Origin: Halovivax gelatinilyticus
GTDB taxonomy: Archaea; Halobacteriota; Halobacteria; Halobacteriales; Natrialbaceae
Reading direction: 5' to 3'
DNA length: 64,000 nucleotides
Assembly: GCF_024300625.1 (NCBI RefSeq)
Contig: NZ_CP101322.1
Location: 943,992 to 1,007,991 of the forward strand
Position numbers and translations under genes: made by a program. The notes under the pieces are model-generated. The model had not been told where the DNA came from and ran no database searches. It saw nothing but the letters and a program-made list of their open reading frames with translations. Below, one piece after another: positions 51,335-60,473 of the stretch. Numbering within the stretch: position 1 is the first letter of the stretch; each line of letters starts with the position of its first letter.

Positions 51335-52717
51335 ATGCGCAACGTCGGCGTTCGCTCGCGGACGCTCGCCGTCTGGTGGCGAGTGCTGCGACTCGCGTGG
51401 CCGATCATGGCCGAGCAGACGACGCGAACGCTGATGCGGACGGTCGACATTCTGGTGACGGCCGCGTTCTCGCCGGCGGCGATCGCCGCGATCGGCCTCG
51501 CCGACCTCTACGCCAGACTGCCGCTTCGAATCGGCCTCGGCCTCGGCGGCGGGGCGATCGCGCTGTCGAGTCAGGACACCGGTGCCGGCGCGACGCGAAC
51601 GCGCGACGAAGCCATCACGCAGGCCATCGCGATCGGTGCCCTCGCCGGAATCCCGTTCGTGATCCTCGGCTTCCTGCTGAGCGACGTCGCGATCGAGATT
51701 CTGGGTGCCGAGTCGGACGTCGTCCGGTACGGCTCGCTCTACCTGATGATCATCATGGCGACGGCACCGGCTCGCCACGTCGGCCTGATCGCCGCCCGCG
51801 CGCTGCAAGGAACCGGCGACACGGTGACGCCGATGGTCGTCAACGTGATCGCGAACCTGGCCAACGTGTCTGGCTCGGTCGTGCTCGGGCTGGGCCTTCT
51901 CGGCGCGCCGCGACTCGAGATCGTCGGCGTCGGCATCGCGACGGCAGTCGCGAACGTCTTTACCGCCGTCGTCCTGATCGTCGTCATCGCGAGTCCGTAC
52001 CGGCAGGGATCGTTCGTCAGGCCGACCGACGGGGTGATCACGAAACAGCTGGTGGCCGTCAGCACCCCGCGAGTGGCAGAGGGGCTGGTCGCGACGGCGA
52101 TCGAGTTCCCGTTCAACGCGCTGTTGCTCGCCCTGGGAACCGAGGTAAACGCCGGCTACCAGGTCGGGCGGCGCGTCTACCAGCAGATCACGAGCCCGCT
52201 GGGGCGCGGGTACAACGTCGCGGCGAGCATCGTCATCGGCCAGTCTCTCGGCGCCGGCGAACCGGCGAAGGCACGGTTCGAAGGGTGGGCGATCGCGGGC
52301 CTCGGGCTCGCGACGGTCGGGGTGATCGGCCTCGCACTCGCGTGGTTCGCGCCGGAATTCGTCGCCATCTTCGATCCGGACGATCCGGAAACCGTCGACC
52401 ACGCGATCACCTTCGCGGTCGCCTACGGACTCGGCGCGCCGTTGCTCGTCTCCTACATCGTCATCGCCGGCGCGCTGCAGGGAGCGGGCGAAACCACGAT
52501 TCCGTTCCTGGCACGGGTGAGCGGTCTCTTTCTGTTCTATCTCTGCTTTTCCTACATCGCCGCGATCGAACTGGGCCTCGGTGCGGTCGGCGTCGCCATC
52601 GGGATCGTCTGCTACTTCGGCTGGTCGCTGGGCGTCGTCGCCGTCGGGTTCCGGTACAGCGACTGGGCCGGAAAAGCGGCCAGAATGATGGCCGAACGCG
52701 GCAGCGCGGGCGACTGA
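51335..52717 (+). CDS. MATE-family efflux transporter
   Basis: A 460-residue membrane protein with 12 predicted helices in two homologous bundles. MATE patterns are visible: RLAWPIMAEQTTRTLMRTVD at the N-terminus, ARALQGTGDTVTPM in the first repeat and IVIAGALQGAGETTIP in the second. It uses Na+ or H+ gradients to export small organic molecules. ATG 51335 is about 30 bases downstream of CGCTTTAGC, a possible leaderless promoter. It ends 107 bases before the next same-strand gene. Confidence 0.93.
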   Translation: MRNVGVRSRTLAVWWRVLRLAWPIMAEQTTRTLMRTVDILVTAAFSPAAIAAIGLADLYARLPLRIGLGLGGGAIALSSQDTGAGATRTRDEAITQAIAIGALAGIPFVILGFLLSDVAIEILGAESDVVRYGSLYLMIIMATAPARHVGLIAARALQGTGDTVTPMVVNVIANLANVSGSVVLGLGLLGAPRLEIVGVGIATAVANVFTAVVLIVVIASPYRQGSFVRPTDGVITKQLVAVSTPRVAEGLVATAIEFPFNALLLALGTEVNAGYQVGRRVYQQITSPLGRGYNVAASIVIGQSLGAGEPAKARFEGWAIAGLGLATVGVIGLALAWFAPEFVAIFDPDDPETVDHAITFAVAYGLGAPLLVSYIVIAGALQGAGETTIPFLARVSGLFLFYLCFSYIAAIELGLGAVGVAIGIVCYFGWSLGVVAVGFRYSDWAGKAARMMAERGSAGD

Positions 52718-52824
52718 CCGAGATGGGGACCGGTAGGTGGATCGAGATCCGCCCGCACTCGGTGATTCGGATCGGTTCGCCCGGTGGGGAAAGGTTTTCG
52801 ACCGGGCCCCCCTAACGATGGGCC

Positions 52825-54081
52825 GTGCGCGTCGAAATCCGACCGCGAACGGCGGTCGCGCTCCTGTTTGCGGTGCTCTTGCTGACACTTGCCGGTTCGA
52901 TCGCCGGATCGGAGATCAGCAGCGACGGCGGCTCGCAGGCGACGATCCAGACCGAAACCTTAGACGACGGAGCGGAGCTGTGGCCCTACACCAGTCGGGC
53001 GGAGACGACGAGCCAGCGAACGCTCGCGCTCAACGTCCTCATCTACGGCGACGCTGACGCGACCGAGCGCTTCCTGCGCGAACAGACGGTCGGCGAGTGG
53101 GAGGAACTCGACGAAGACGAGATGGACATAGACCCGGATGAAGAACGCGTCGGCGGCGGAGACAACGAGTCGACGATCGCCTGGGGGAGCGCCGACGGGG
53201 CGATCCGGTACACCTACGTCGATCCCCCGAACGGTGAGCCACAGTGGCTCGACGAATCCTATCAGCTCAAAGACGGTACCTACCTGGGTGACCGACACCA
53301 CATTAGAGCCTACACCGACCCAGAAGAGAACAACTGGACGGCCATTCAGGCTCACCGCGAACACTGGGACTGGTTCCACCTGCGCCACACCGTCCACAGC
53401 ATCGAAGAGTCCCAGTCCTACGTCGAATCCGAGTTCCTGGACAGCTGGTACGTCGACCAGCTGAGTCGGGAGTGGGTCGGAAACGACCGTAGCTCCGACT
53501 CCGACGGCTGGATGACCGTCGTCCACCTGCGTGACGGACTCATCCCGGCGCTCTTGGGCGCACTGCTCGTCGGCTCGCTCGGCTTGCCATCCTGGCAGCG
53601 ACAGCACCAGGTTCGCGACGTCTGGAACGACGACAACGTCCAGATGACCGTCCGCGCCCTCCTCGTCGCGACCGTTATCATCGCGTTCTTCTCGTTCGTA
53701 CGGGTCGGTGCGGTCGAAGCCGAACTCTACTTCGCCGACGCCAACCCGAAAACGATCGCCGCCTTCTTCTACCCGCTTCTGGTCCTCGGGTTACCCATCG
53801 TCACCTACCTGGGCGCTCGTCAACTGGAGGGCACGCCAGCGTTCACGGCGGCGGCGCTCGGCTTCGTCGTCGCGATGTTCTTCGACTACACGCACGTCGG
53901 CGTCACCTCCCTCCCGCTACACACGTTCATCCACCGAATCACGCTCGCCGCCGCCCTCGGGTTCATCGCCGCCGGTGCGTCCCAGACCGCACGCTCGCCG
54001 GACGTCGAGCCCGGCCACGTCCGAACCGGCGTCCTGCTCTGGGTAGTCGCCGTCAGCGTGCCACTCTTGCAGTTCCTGTGA
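52825..54081 (+). CDS. Membrane protein with large exported N-terminal domain, unknown function
   Basis: A 418-residue protein. A signal anchor (residues 8-27, TAVALLFAVLLLTLAGSIAG) is followed by a hydrophilic domain of about 200 residues (LNVLIYGDADATERFLREQT and REHWDWFHLRHTVHSIEESQ). About six transmembrane segments fill the C-terminal half. The soluble part begins with a pattern (NVLIYGDADATERFL) reminiscent of LssY-type domains, but this is weak. GTG 52825 is the likely start. No neighbour suggests a role. Confidence 0.7.
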   Translation: MRVEIRPRTAVALLFAVLLLTLAGSIAGSEISSDGGSQATIQTETLDDGAELWPYTSRAETTSQRTLALNVLIYGDADATERFLREQTVGEWEELDEDEMDIDPDEERVGGGDNESTIAWGSADGAIRYTYVDPPNGEPQWLDESYQLKDGTYLGDRHHIRAYTDPEENNWTAIQAHREHWDWFHLRHTVHSIEESQSYVESEFLDSWYVDQLSREWVGNDRSSDSDGWMTVVHLRDGLIPALLGALLVGSLGLPSWQRQHQVRDVWNDDNVQMTVRALLVATVIIAFFSFVRVGAVEAELYFADANPKTIAAFFYPLLVLGLPIVTYLGARQLEGTPAFTAAALGFVVAMFFDYTHVGVTSLPLHTFIHRITLAAALGFIAAGASQTARSPDVEPGHVRTGVLLWVVAVSVPLLQFL

Positions 54082-54170
54082 ACCGAACGGTTTCGCACAT
54101 TCGACAGGGTGCTCGCATTCGAACGTGGACGATCCAACCCGCTACCCGTATCCCGACCGGAGGAGATGGA

Positions 54171-54413
54171 CTAGTCCGGACTTTCGTAGGGTCGCTCCCA
54201 GGTCGGCGTAATCTGTGCGTAGAGGACGACGCCGGTGAACAACACGACGTACAACAACCAGGTCGGCTGATCGAGCCGATTGAATATCGCCGTCGCGCCG
54301 AAGATCCACACGAGCAACAGCGAAGCGTCGACGACGATGCGGCCGCCGTTGTGACGCAGGTACGACTCCAATCGTCGAGCGCGCGAGTCGATGACCGGTT
54401 GGTCTGCGTCCAT
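54171..54413 (-). CDS. Small two-helix membrane protein
   Basis: An 80-residue protein with two hydrophobic helices (about residues 28-46, VDASLLLVWIFGATAIFN, and 50-69, TWLLYVVLFTGVVLYAQI). The charged N-terminus (RARRLESYLRHNGG) suggests it faces the cytoplasm. Its tail ends TWERPYESPD. Similar short proteins are common in haloarchaea; I recognise no function. It lies 70 bases downstream of the citrate synthase gene on the same strand. Confidence 0.7.
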   Translation of the reverse strand: MDADQPVIDSRARRLESYLRHNGGRIVVDASLLLVWIFGATAIFNRLDQPTWLLYVVLFTGVVLYAQITPTWERPYESPD

Positions 54414-54483
54414 GGGAGAATCGTGGGATCGAATCGATAAAGGCGTATCGGGGCGGGCGGTTCGATTCGGACGCCGAACCGAT

Positions 54484-55632
54484 CTATCGCTCGTCGATCG
54501 GGACGTAGTCGCGATCGTCGGGACCGACGTAGCGACCCCGCGGGCGGATGAGGCGGTTATCGGCCTGGTACTCCAGGACGTGCGCCGTCCAGCCGGCCGC
54601 CCGGCTCATCGCGAAGATCGGCGTGTACATGTCGATCGGAATGCCGAGCTGGTAGTAGACCGAGCCGGAGTAGAAGTCCACGTTCGGCGCGATCCCCTTC
54701 TCGACGAGGCCTTTCTCCTCGGTGAGGTAGTCCTCGATCGTCGTCGTGATCTCGTACCAGGTGTCGTCGCCCGACGCGGCGAGTTCCTCGCTGCGGGCCT
54801 GGAGGATTTTCGCGCGTGGATCCTTGACGTTGTAGACGCGGTGACCGAAGCCGGGGATGCGCCGCCCTTCCTCGGTCGCCTGCTCGACCCACGCCAGCGG
54901 ATCCCGGTCGCTCTCGTCGATCTCGAAGAGAACCTCCATCACGTCCTGATTCGCGCCGCCGTGAAGCGGACCGGAGAGGGCGCCGATGCCGGCCGTAACC
55001 GACGCGTAGAGGTCGGCCATCGTCGAGCCGACGACCATCGCCGTGAACGTCGAAGCGTTGAGACCGTGGTCGGCATGTAAGATGAGCGACTGATCGAACG
55101 TCTCCGCGGCGATCTCGTCGGGGCGCTCGCCGGTGAGCATGTAGAGGAAGTTGGCCGCGAGACCCAGGTCGGGATCTGGGTCGATCGGTTCTTCGCCCTG
55201 GCGAACGCGATCGTATGCCGCCAGGATGGTAGGGATCTTCGCGGTGATGCGTCGAGCCTTCCGGCGAGCGGCTTCGTGGTCCTGGGCGGCCGCGTCGGCG
55301 TCGGGATCCGTCGACGAGAGCATCGAGACGGCAGTGCGCATGGCCGCCATCGGCCGTTCGTCGGAGTCGGCCAGGCGCCGGACCGTCTCGACGATCGACT
55401 CGTCGACGACGCGCTCTGCGGTCATCGCCTCCGTGAACGAATCCAGTTGCGAACGCGTGGGGAGATCGCCGTGCCAGAGCAAGTAGACGACCTCTTCGTA
55501 GCTGGCGTGTCGCGCGAGGTCTTCGATGTCGTACCCGAGGTAGATCAATCGGCCGGCGTCGCCGTCGATCGAGCTCAGCTCGGATTCCGCGGCGAGTACA
55601 CCCTCTAGCCCTTTGATGAGCTCGTCAGCCAT
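54484..55632 (-). CDS. citZ: Citrate synthase
   Basis: A 382-residue type I short citrate synthase, condensing oxaloacetate and acetyl-CoA at the entry to the TCA cycle. Active-site segments are LILHADHGLNASTF (His), SGPLHGGANQDVMEVL (His), PGFGHRVYNVKDPRA (substrate His/Arg) and IAPNVDFYSGSVYYQLG (catalytic Asp). The N-terminus ADELIKGLEGVLAAESELS is typical of the archaeal enzyme. ATG 55632. Monocistronic or with the small membrane protein. Confidence 0.96.
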   Translation of the reverse strand: MADELIKGLEGVLAAESELSSIDGDAGRLIYLGYDIEDLARHASYEEVVYLLWHGDLPTRSQLDSFTEAMTAERVVDESIVETVRRLADSDERPMAAMRTAVSMLSSTDPDADAAAQDHEAARRKARRITAKIPTILAAYDRVRQGEEPIDPDPDLGLAANFLYMLTGERPDEIAAETFDQSLILHADHGLNASTFTAMVVGSTMADLYASVTAGIGALSGPLHGGANQDVMEVLFEIDESDRDPLAWVEQATEEGRRIPGFGHRVYNVKDPRAKILQARSEELAASGDDTWYEITTTIEDYLTEEKGLVEKGIAPNVDFYSGSVYYQLGIPIDMYTPIFAMSRAAGWTAHVLEYQADNRLIRPRGRYVGPDDRDYVPIDER

Positions 55633-55737
55633 ACCCTTGACTTTCGGTCGGTAGTGGAAAAGGGTTGCCGTTCGCCAGGCGGAGACGACCGGGATCGGTG
55701 GCGTTCGCGTCGGGAGGCCGCCGCGATTGATGGGTGC

Positions 55738-56247
55738 TCACCCGACCGGAGACGCCGGCACGCCGGCGACCGTCGTCTCGGCCGGCACGTCCGACGTGAC
55801 GACGCTTCCGGCACCGATGGTCGCCTCGCGTCCGACTCGAACGTCGCCGAGCACCGTCGCGTTCGCCCCGATCGTCACCCCCGATTCGATCGTCGGGTGA
55901 CGCTTCACTCGCTCGTTTACGTCCCCGCCGAGTGTCACGCCGTGGTAGAGGTGGACGTCGTCGGCGACGACGGCTGTCTCGCCGATGACGACGCCCATTC
56001 CGTGATCGATCGTCACCCGACGCCCGAGATCGGCGGCGGGGTGGATCTCGACGCCCGTGACGGCCCGAGCGGCCGTCGCGAGGAGTCGAGCACTGAGACA
56101 GTTTCCGCGGGTCCACCGCTCGTGAGCCAGGCGATGGCTCCAGACGGCGTGCAACCCGGGATACGTGAGCGCGACGGTGAGCGGATCGGTCGCCGCCGGA
56201 TCGCGCTCGCACATCGCCGAGACGTCTTCGCGAACGGCCGAGAGCAT
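55738..56247 (-). CDS. cysE: Serine O-acetyltransferase
   Basis: A 169-residue enzyme acetylating serine for cysteine synthesis. The C-terminal half is a left-handed beta helix of hexapeptide repeats (VTIDHGMGVVIGETAVVADD, YHGVTLGG, TIGANATVLGDVRVG). The catalytic pair is visible as D81/H82 and H102. The N-terminal helical domain (residues 1-60) is shorter than in E. coli, as in other short archaeal/bacterial SATs. ATG 56247 (MLSAVREDVS) is chosen; the upstream extension is encoded by tandem repeats. Confidence 0.93.
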   Translation of the reverse strand: MLSAVREDVSAMCERDPAATDPLTVALTYPGLHAVWSHRLAHERWTRGNCLSARLLATAARAVTGVEIHPAADLGRRVTIDHGMGVVIGETAVVADDVHLYHGVTLGGDVNERVKRHPTIESGVTIGANATVLGDVRVGREATIGAGSVVTSDVPAETTVAGVPASPVG

Positions 56248-56293
56248 TTGCGGGGCTACGACGACGAACGCCGAAAGCGTTCGGGACGGCTCA

Positions 56294-56386
56294 GTTCCGG
56301 CCGGCCCGTTTCCACGCCGACGCGGTTCCTGCCGGCCCGGTTCCACGCCGGTGCGATTCTGGCGTGTACGCGTTCACGCCGACGCG
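56294..56386. repeat. Three tandem 31-base repeats between cysE and the SpoIIM-like gene
   Basis: Units run 56294-56324, 56325-56355 and 56356-56386. The first two differ at only a few positions (consensus begins GTTCCTGCCGGCCCGGTTCC and ends ACGCCGACGCG); the third is degenerate but keeps GTTC-ACGCCG-GCG in its second half. The array lies in the divergent promoter region. Confidence 0.7.
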
Positions 56387-56412
56387 GTTTCAGTCACGAG
56401 ACGCTTCGGTTC

Positions 56413-56419
56413 GTTTAAC
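56413..56419 (+). promoter_or_regulatory. Promoter TATA-like box of the 56443 gene
   Basis: GTTTAAC lies 24-30 bases before ATG 56443, fitting a leaderless transcript. Confidence 0.55.
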
Positions 56420-56442
56420 TATCCGGTCGGAGAAGGACCCGT

Positions 56443-57969
56443 ATGCGCCTGGGAGCCGCCGTCAATCTCGTTGGCAGGGTGTTTCGAAGACGCCCGACGG
56501 ACCTCTTGCCCTTCTACGTCCTCGGCATGGGAATTACGGCCATCGTGCAGGTGATGGTCTTTCTCTCCGTCGTCCTCGTCGGACTCTACCTCTACGCGAC
56601 GAACCGACTCTCCGCGATTGCGGAGAACGTCGAGGCGCTCGACGAGCCGCCGAGCGTCGGCGCCGACGAGGAAGCGCTCGAAGCGTGGATCGAAGACGCG
56701 GTGGTCGCGATCGATCCGGCGCTCACGCTGACGAGCGGGGCGATCGTCGTTCTGGCGGCCCTCCTCACGATCGTCGCCGTCCTCGTCGCCTGGTCTGCCA
56801 TTAGCGCGGGCCAGATCGCCACCTGTTTCGGCCGGCTGCGATCCGAACGCGGGCTCGTCGCCGGCGTCGCCGGCGCTCGTCGCTACTGGAAGTCGTTTCT
56901 CGGGCTCTTCGTTCTCGAACTGTTCACCTGGATCGCCATCTCGATCGGTGCGATGGTGCTGGCGATCGTCGGCGCCATCGCGTTCGCGTTCGGGTCGATC
57001 GGCGTGGTACTCGGCCTGCTCGTCCTGCTCGTATCGATATTCGGCTGGCTCGCGGCGGCGATCTTCGTCCGGCTGACGTTCGCGTTCGCGCCCGTCGCCG
57101 TCGTCGTCGACGAGGTCGGGGCCTACCGCGGGGCGAGAAACGCCGCCGGATACGTTCGATACCGGAAACTCGAAGCCGCGTTCTACGGGCTGTTCGTGAT
57201 CGGCGTGCTGATCGCGTTCGGCGTCTTTACGTCGGCGCTCGGCTGGTTCGGCGTGCTCGCGGGAACCGGAATTATCTACGCGCTCGGAGTCGTTCCGGCG
57301 TTCGACCTGCTGAAGACGACGCTGTACGGCGGCGGTCGCGGACGCCTCTCGCCGCCGGAGCCGGTCGAACGGTCGGTGATCGGTCAACTTCGCGGAGGGG
57401 TAAGACGGGGGATGGCCGAACTCGTCGCGTTCGTCCGAATCACGCCCGGGCTGCACGCGATCGCGACCGGCGCCTTGGTCGGTGGTGGCGTCATCGGCTG
57501 GTTCCTGGCTGCGCCAGCCGAAGGCGTCATCGAGACGTCGATCAACGCTCGTCTCGAGGGGCACAATCCCATCGTCGCCACGCTCGAATTCTTCGGCAAC
57601 AACTGGTCGGTCGGGCTCACGATGGCCGCGAGCGGCGTCATGCTCGCCGTCCCCGCACTGTCTATCTTGCTCTTCAACGGCGTCATGATCGGGTTTCTGG
57701 GTCGAACCGAAGCCGATCCGCTCGACCTGCTCGCGTTTATCGTCCCCCACGGCGTCGTCGAACTCCCCGCAATCATCATAGCCGGCGCCGTCGGACTCTA
57801 CTTCGGCCGGAGCTTCTGGCGGACCTGGCGCGGGTCGGCGTCGCGGACGTCGCTCGCGGACGCCCTCGAACGAGGTACATGGGTCCTCGTCGGCGTTGGC
57901 GTCCTTCTCTTCGTCGCCGCCGTAATCGAGGGGTTCGTCAGTCCGTACTACTGGCGAATTCTCTTCTAG
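56443..57969 (+). CDS. Membrane protein with SpoIIM-like C-terminal domain
   Basis: A 508-residue protein with about 12 hydrophobic helices. The N-terminal half (to about residue 300) resembles the membrane domain seen in glycerophosphoryl diester phosphodiesterase-like proteins: several long helices, one with GIVVLAALLTIVAVL. The C-terminal half (about 330-500) resembles stage II sporulation protein M (DUF95), with NNWSVGLTMAASGVMLAVPA, FNGVMIGFLGR and PHGVVELPAI, the last being characteristic. In archaea such proteins have no assigned function; a role in membrane or envelope remodelling is conjecture. ATG 56443 fits the promoter. Confidence 0.8.
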   Translation: MRLGAAVNLVGRVFRRRPTDLLPFYVLGMGITAIVQVMVFLSVVLVGLYLYATNRLSAIAENVEALDEPPSVGADEEALEAWIEDAVVAIDPALTLTSGAIVVLAALLTIVAVLVAWSAISAGQIATCFGRLRSERGLVAGVAGARRYWKSFLGLFVLELFTWIAISIGAMVLAIVGAIAFAFGSIGVVLGLLVLLVSIFGWLAAAIFVRLTFAFAPVAVVVDEVGAYRGARNAAGYVRYRKLEAAFYGLFVIGVLIAFGVFTSALGWFGVLAGTGIIYALGVVPAFDLLKTTLYGGGRGRLSPPEPVERSVIGQLRGGVRRGMAELVAFVRITPGLHAIATGALVGGGVIGWFLAAPAEGVIETSINARLEGHNPIVATLEFFGNNWSVGLTMAASGVMLAVPALSILLFNGVMIGFLGRTEADPLDLLAFIVPHGVVELPAIIIAGAVGLYFGRSFWRTWRGSASRTSLADALERGTWVLVGVGVLLFVAAVIEGFVSPYYWRILF

Positions 57970-57990
57970 GCGGAATTGCCGGCTCCGCTT

Positions 57991-59391
57991 CTAGGATTTG
58001 TACGCCTCGAACTCCTTGCCGAAGAGGAGGAAGTACGCCGTTCCGACGAGGCCGATGATCGTCGCGATGACGAAGGCGACGGTGGGCGAGCCGGCGAAGA
58101 GTTCCTCGCCGGTCAGCGGATTCGAGATTCCGGCCCAGAGAAAGCCGCCCAGGGCCGCGCTGGGAATGACGATTACGTTTCTGAGGAGGTAGTACGAGCC
58201 CGTCACGCGACCGCCCGCTCCCATCTCCGCGGGTCCGACGATCAACGCCTTGTGCGCCGGGAGGCCGGCGAACCTGAGACCGGAGAAGGCAAAGAGGAGC
58301 GCGAGAACGGCCGCGCTCTCCGGGGCGCTGATCAGCATGATCGGGAAGACGGCGTAGACGAGAAAGCCGGCCGCGACGACCGGTTTCAGTCCGACGCGCT
58401 CTGCGAGCTTCGCCGCGGGGACCATCACCAGCAGCGCGACGAACATCTCGAGCGCCAGTAATAGGCCGAAGAAGGCCTGCGGAGAGAGCGAATCGCCGAC
58501 GACCGGCAACGAGAACGGCAGGTCGAGCCCGACGGCGAGAAACTGGGTGACGACGAGGACGAAGAAGACGTAGACCATCCCGTTGGCGAAGCGAACGAGC
58601 GTGTCGCCCACCAGCAGCGGCTTGAGTTCGGGCGGCAGGTCGCGCAGGTCCCGGCGAATCTGGGAGACGCCCTCGAACGTCTTGCCGAAGCTGTCCCCGC
58701 TCGGATCGTAGAGGACGTGCTGAGCGATCGTCCCCAGGACGGCGAAGACGATGGCGATCCCGAGGATCCACTGGAACGCGGTGACGACTTCCGCGGACGT
58801 GAGCTCCTCGGCGACCGTGTCCGCCCCGATTACGAGAAAGACCATCGCGGCGAGCAGCGGACCGACGAGGAAGGCCGTCCGCCTGAAGCTCTCCGTGCTG
58901 GCGAATCCGGCCGCGAGTCGCGACGGCGCGACCGATTGCTTGACGATGGCGTACGTCGCCCCGAGGCCGAACGACTTCCAGGCCTGCGAAAAGAGCAGGC
59001 CGACGAAGATCGCGACGATCGCGAGCGAGGTCGGACCGACCGTCACGTCGGAGACGAGCGGCGCGGCCAGCCAGATACCGAAGCCGATCGTCGAACACAG
59101 CCCGAACGCGGTCAGCGCGTAGCGCGAGCCGATCCGATCGGAGATCGCCCCGCCGGGATACGGGTAGACGGCCGCGATGACGTTACCGAACGTCCCGAAC
59201 AGCCCGACGGCGACGGCGCCGGCGCCGAGCGCGACCATGTACTCCGCCATGTAGCGGTTTGTCATCTGAAAACCGAGACTGAACGCGAACATGGCGAGCG
59301 AGAGGACGAGCACGTCCCGCTCCAGCGCGAAGAACTGCCTGACCGGGTGCAACGGATCCGGCTCCTCCGTCGCTTTCTCGTCGAGACTCAT
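57991..59391 (-). CDS. MFS family transporter
   Basis: A 466-residue secondary transporter with 12 predicted helices. The cytoplasmic loop between helices 2 and 3 reads GGAISDRIGSRYALTAFG, the MFS signature A, and a second, weaker copy LAERVGLKPVVAAG lies in the second half. ATG 59391 (MSLDEKATEE) is preferred to 59400. The substrate is unknown. Convergent with the SpoIIM-like gene and divergent from the aspartoacylase-like gene. Confidence 0.88.
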   Translation of the reverse strand: MSLDEKATEEPDPLHPVRQFFALERDVLVLSLAMFAFSLGFQMTNRYMAEYMVALGAGAVAVGLFGTFGNVIAAVYPYPGGAISDRIGSRYALTAFGLCSTIGFGIWLAAPLVSDVTVGPTSLAIVAIFVGLLFSQAWKSFGLGATYAIVKQSVAPSRLAAGFASTESFRRTAFLVGPLLAAMVFLVIGADTVAEELTSAEVVTAFQWILGIAIVFAVLGTIAQHVLYDPSGDSFGKTFEGVSQIRRDLRDLPPELKPLLVGDTLVRFANGMVYVFFVLVVTQFLAVGLDLPFSLPVVGDSLSPQAFFGLLLALEMFVALLVMVPAAKLAERVGLKPVVAAGFLVYAVFPIMLISAPESAAVLALLFAFSGLRFAGLPAHKALIVGPAEMGAGGRVTGSYYLLRNVIVIPSAALGGFLWAGISNPLTGEELFAGSPTVAFVIATIIGLVGTAYFLLFGKEFEAYKS

Positions 59392-59516
59392 GGCGGCCAC
59401 TCTCGCACGGAGGTACTTTTCCGTTTGCCTCGCAGAACGTTCGGGCCGGCCGGGAGTCGGTCCTGTCGGTCACCGAGACCGAACCAGTAAAGACACGCCG
59501 CCGCATCGTCCCTGCC

Positions 59517-60473
59517 ATGACGAGGCTGGGAACGGCGATGGCCTCCCCCGGCGAGATGGATACGGGCCGCCTCGAGGTGGGAGAGACCCGGGACGGCTCG
59601 CCGGTCGGACTGCCGGTCGCCGTGATCGACGGAGCCGAATCGGGACCGACGCTCTACGTGCAAGCGGCGAGCGACGGGGACGAACTGAACGGCGTCGGCG
59701 TGATACAGCGGGTGGTCCCGCGGCTCGACCCCGCGGAGATTTCCGGGACGATCCTGGTCGTCGGGATCGTCAACTATCACGCCTTCCAGGTCGCCGAACA
59801 CCGAAACCCGATCGACGACCGGAAGATGAACCGGACCTATCCCGGCGAGGCGTCGGGGACCTCGAGCGAGCAGATCGCGGCCGCGACGTTCGAGGCCGCC
59901 AGCCGAGCCGATCTGATTCTCGATCTCCACCAGGGGTCGACGAGCCGGATGATCGACGAGGTCAGGGTGCGCTGCGGGCCGCGTCACCGACTGCACGGGG
60001 AGTGTCTCGAGCTGGCGAAGGTCTTCGGAGCGGGCTACGTCCTCGATCAGAAGGGACCCGACGGCCAGCTCGCCCGGGCCGGCCCGGACGAGGGCATCCC
60101 GACGATCGATCCGGAACTCGGCGGCTGCGTCGGCTGGGACGAATCGAGCATCGAGACCGGCGTTACGGGCGTCTTCAACGTCCTCAAACACTACGGCTTT
60201 CTCGACGGCGACGTGACGACGTCGCCCCAGACCCGAGCCGGCGACTTCGAGCAGTACAGCGCACCCGCCGGTGGGCTGGTCTCGTTCGAGGTTGCCCTCG
60301 GCGACGAGGTCGAACGCGGCGACACCCTGTTCACCGTGACGACGCCCTTCGGCGAGCCGAAAGAGTCAGTGACCGCCGAGTCCGACGGCGTCTTCTGGCG
60401 GACCCGCCGGCTCCCGCAGGCCGCCACCGGCGAGTACGTCTGCTCGGTCGGAATCGAGGTGGACACCTACTGA
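59517..60473 (+). CDS. Succinylglutamate desuccinylase/aspartoacylase-family enzyme
   Basis: A 318-residue member of the AstE/ASPA (M14-like) zinc deacylases, which remove acyl groups from N-acyl amino acids. The substrate arginine motif is MNRTYPGEASGTSSE, the zinc His is H138 in ILDLHQGST and the catalytic Glu is E200 in IDPELGGC. The first zinc site usually reads HGDE but here is D53-G-D-E56 (AASDGDELNGVGV), replacing His with Asp. It overlaps the PLP-enzyme gene by one base (TGATG), so the two functions are coupled. Substrate unknown. Confidence 0.85.
   Translation: MTRLGTAMASPGEMDTGRLEVGETRDGSPVGLPVAVIDGAESGPTLYVQAASDGDELNGVGVIQRVVPRLDPAEISGTILVVGIVNYHAFQVAEHRNPIDDRKMNRTYPGEASGTSSEQIAAATFEAASRADLILDLHQGSTSRMIDEVRVRCGPRHRLHGECLELAKVFGAGYVLDQKGPDGQLARAGPDEGIPTIDPELGGCVGWDESSIETGVTGVFNVLKHYGFLDGDVTTSPQTRAGDFEQYSAPAGGLVSFEVALGDEVERGDTLFTVTTPFGEPKESVTAESDGVFWRTRRLPQAATGEYVCSVGIEVDTY

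Noticed and set aside
59517-60473. Assignment of the AstE-like gene to arginine catabolism (astE)
   Set aside because: No other ast genes are present and the first zinc motif is altered; the substrate is left open.
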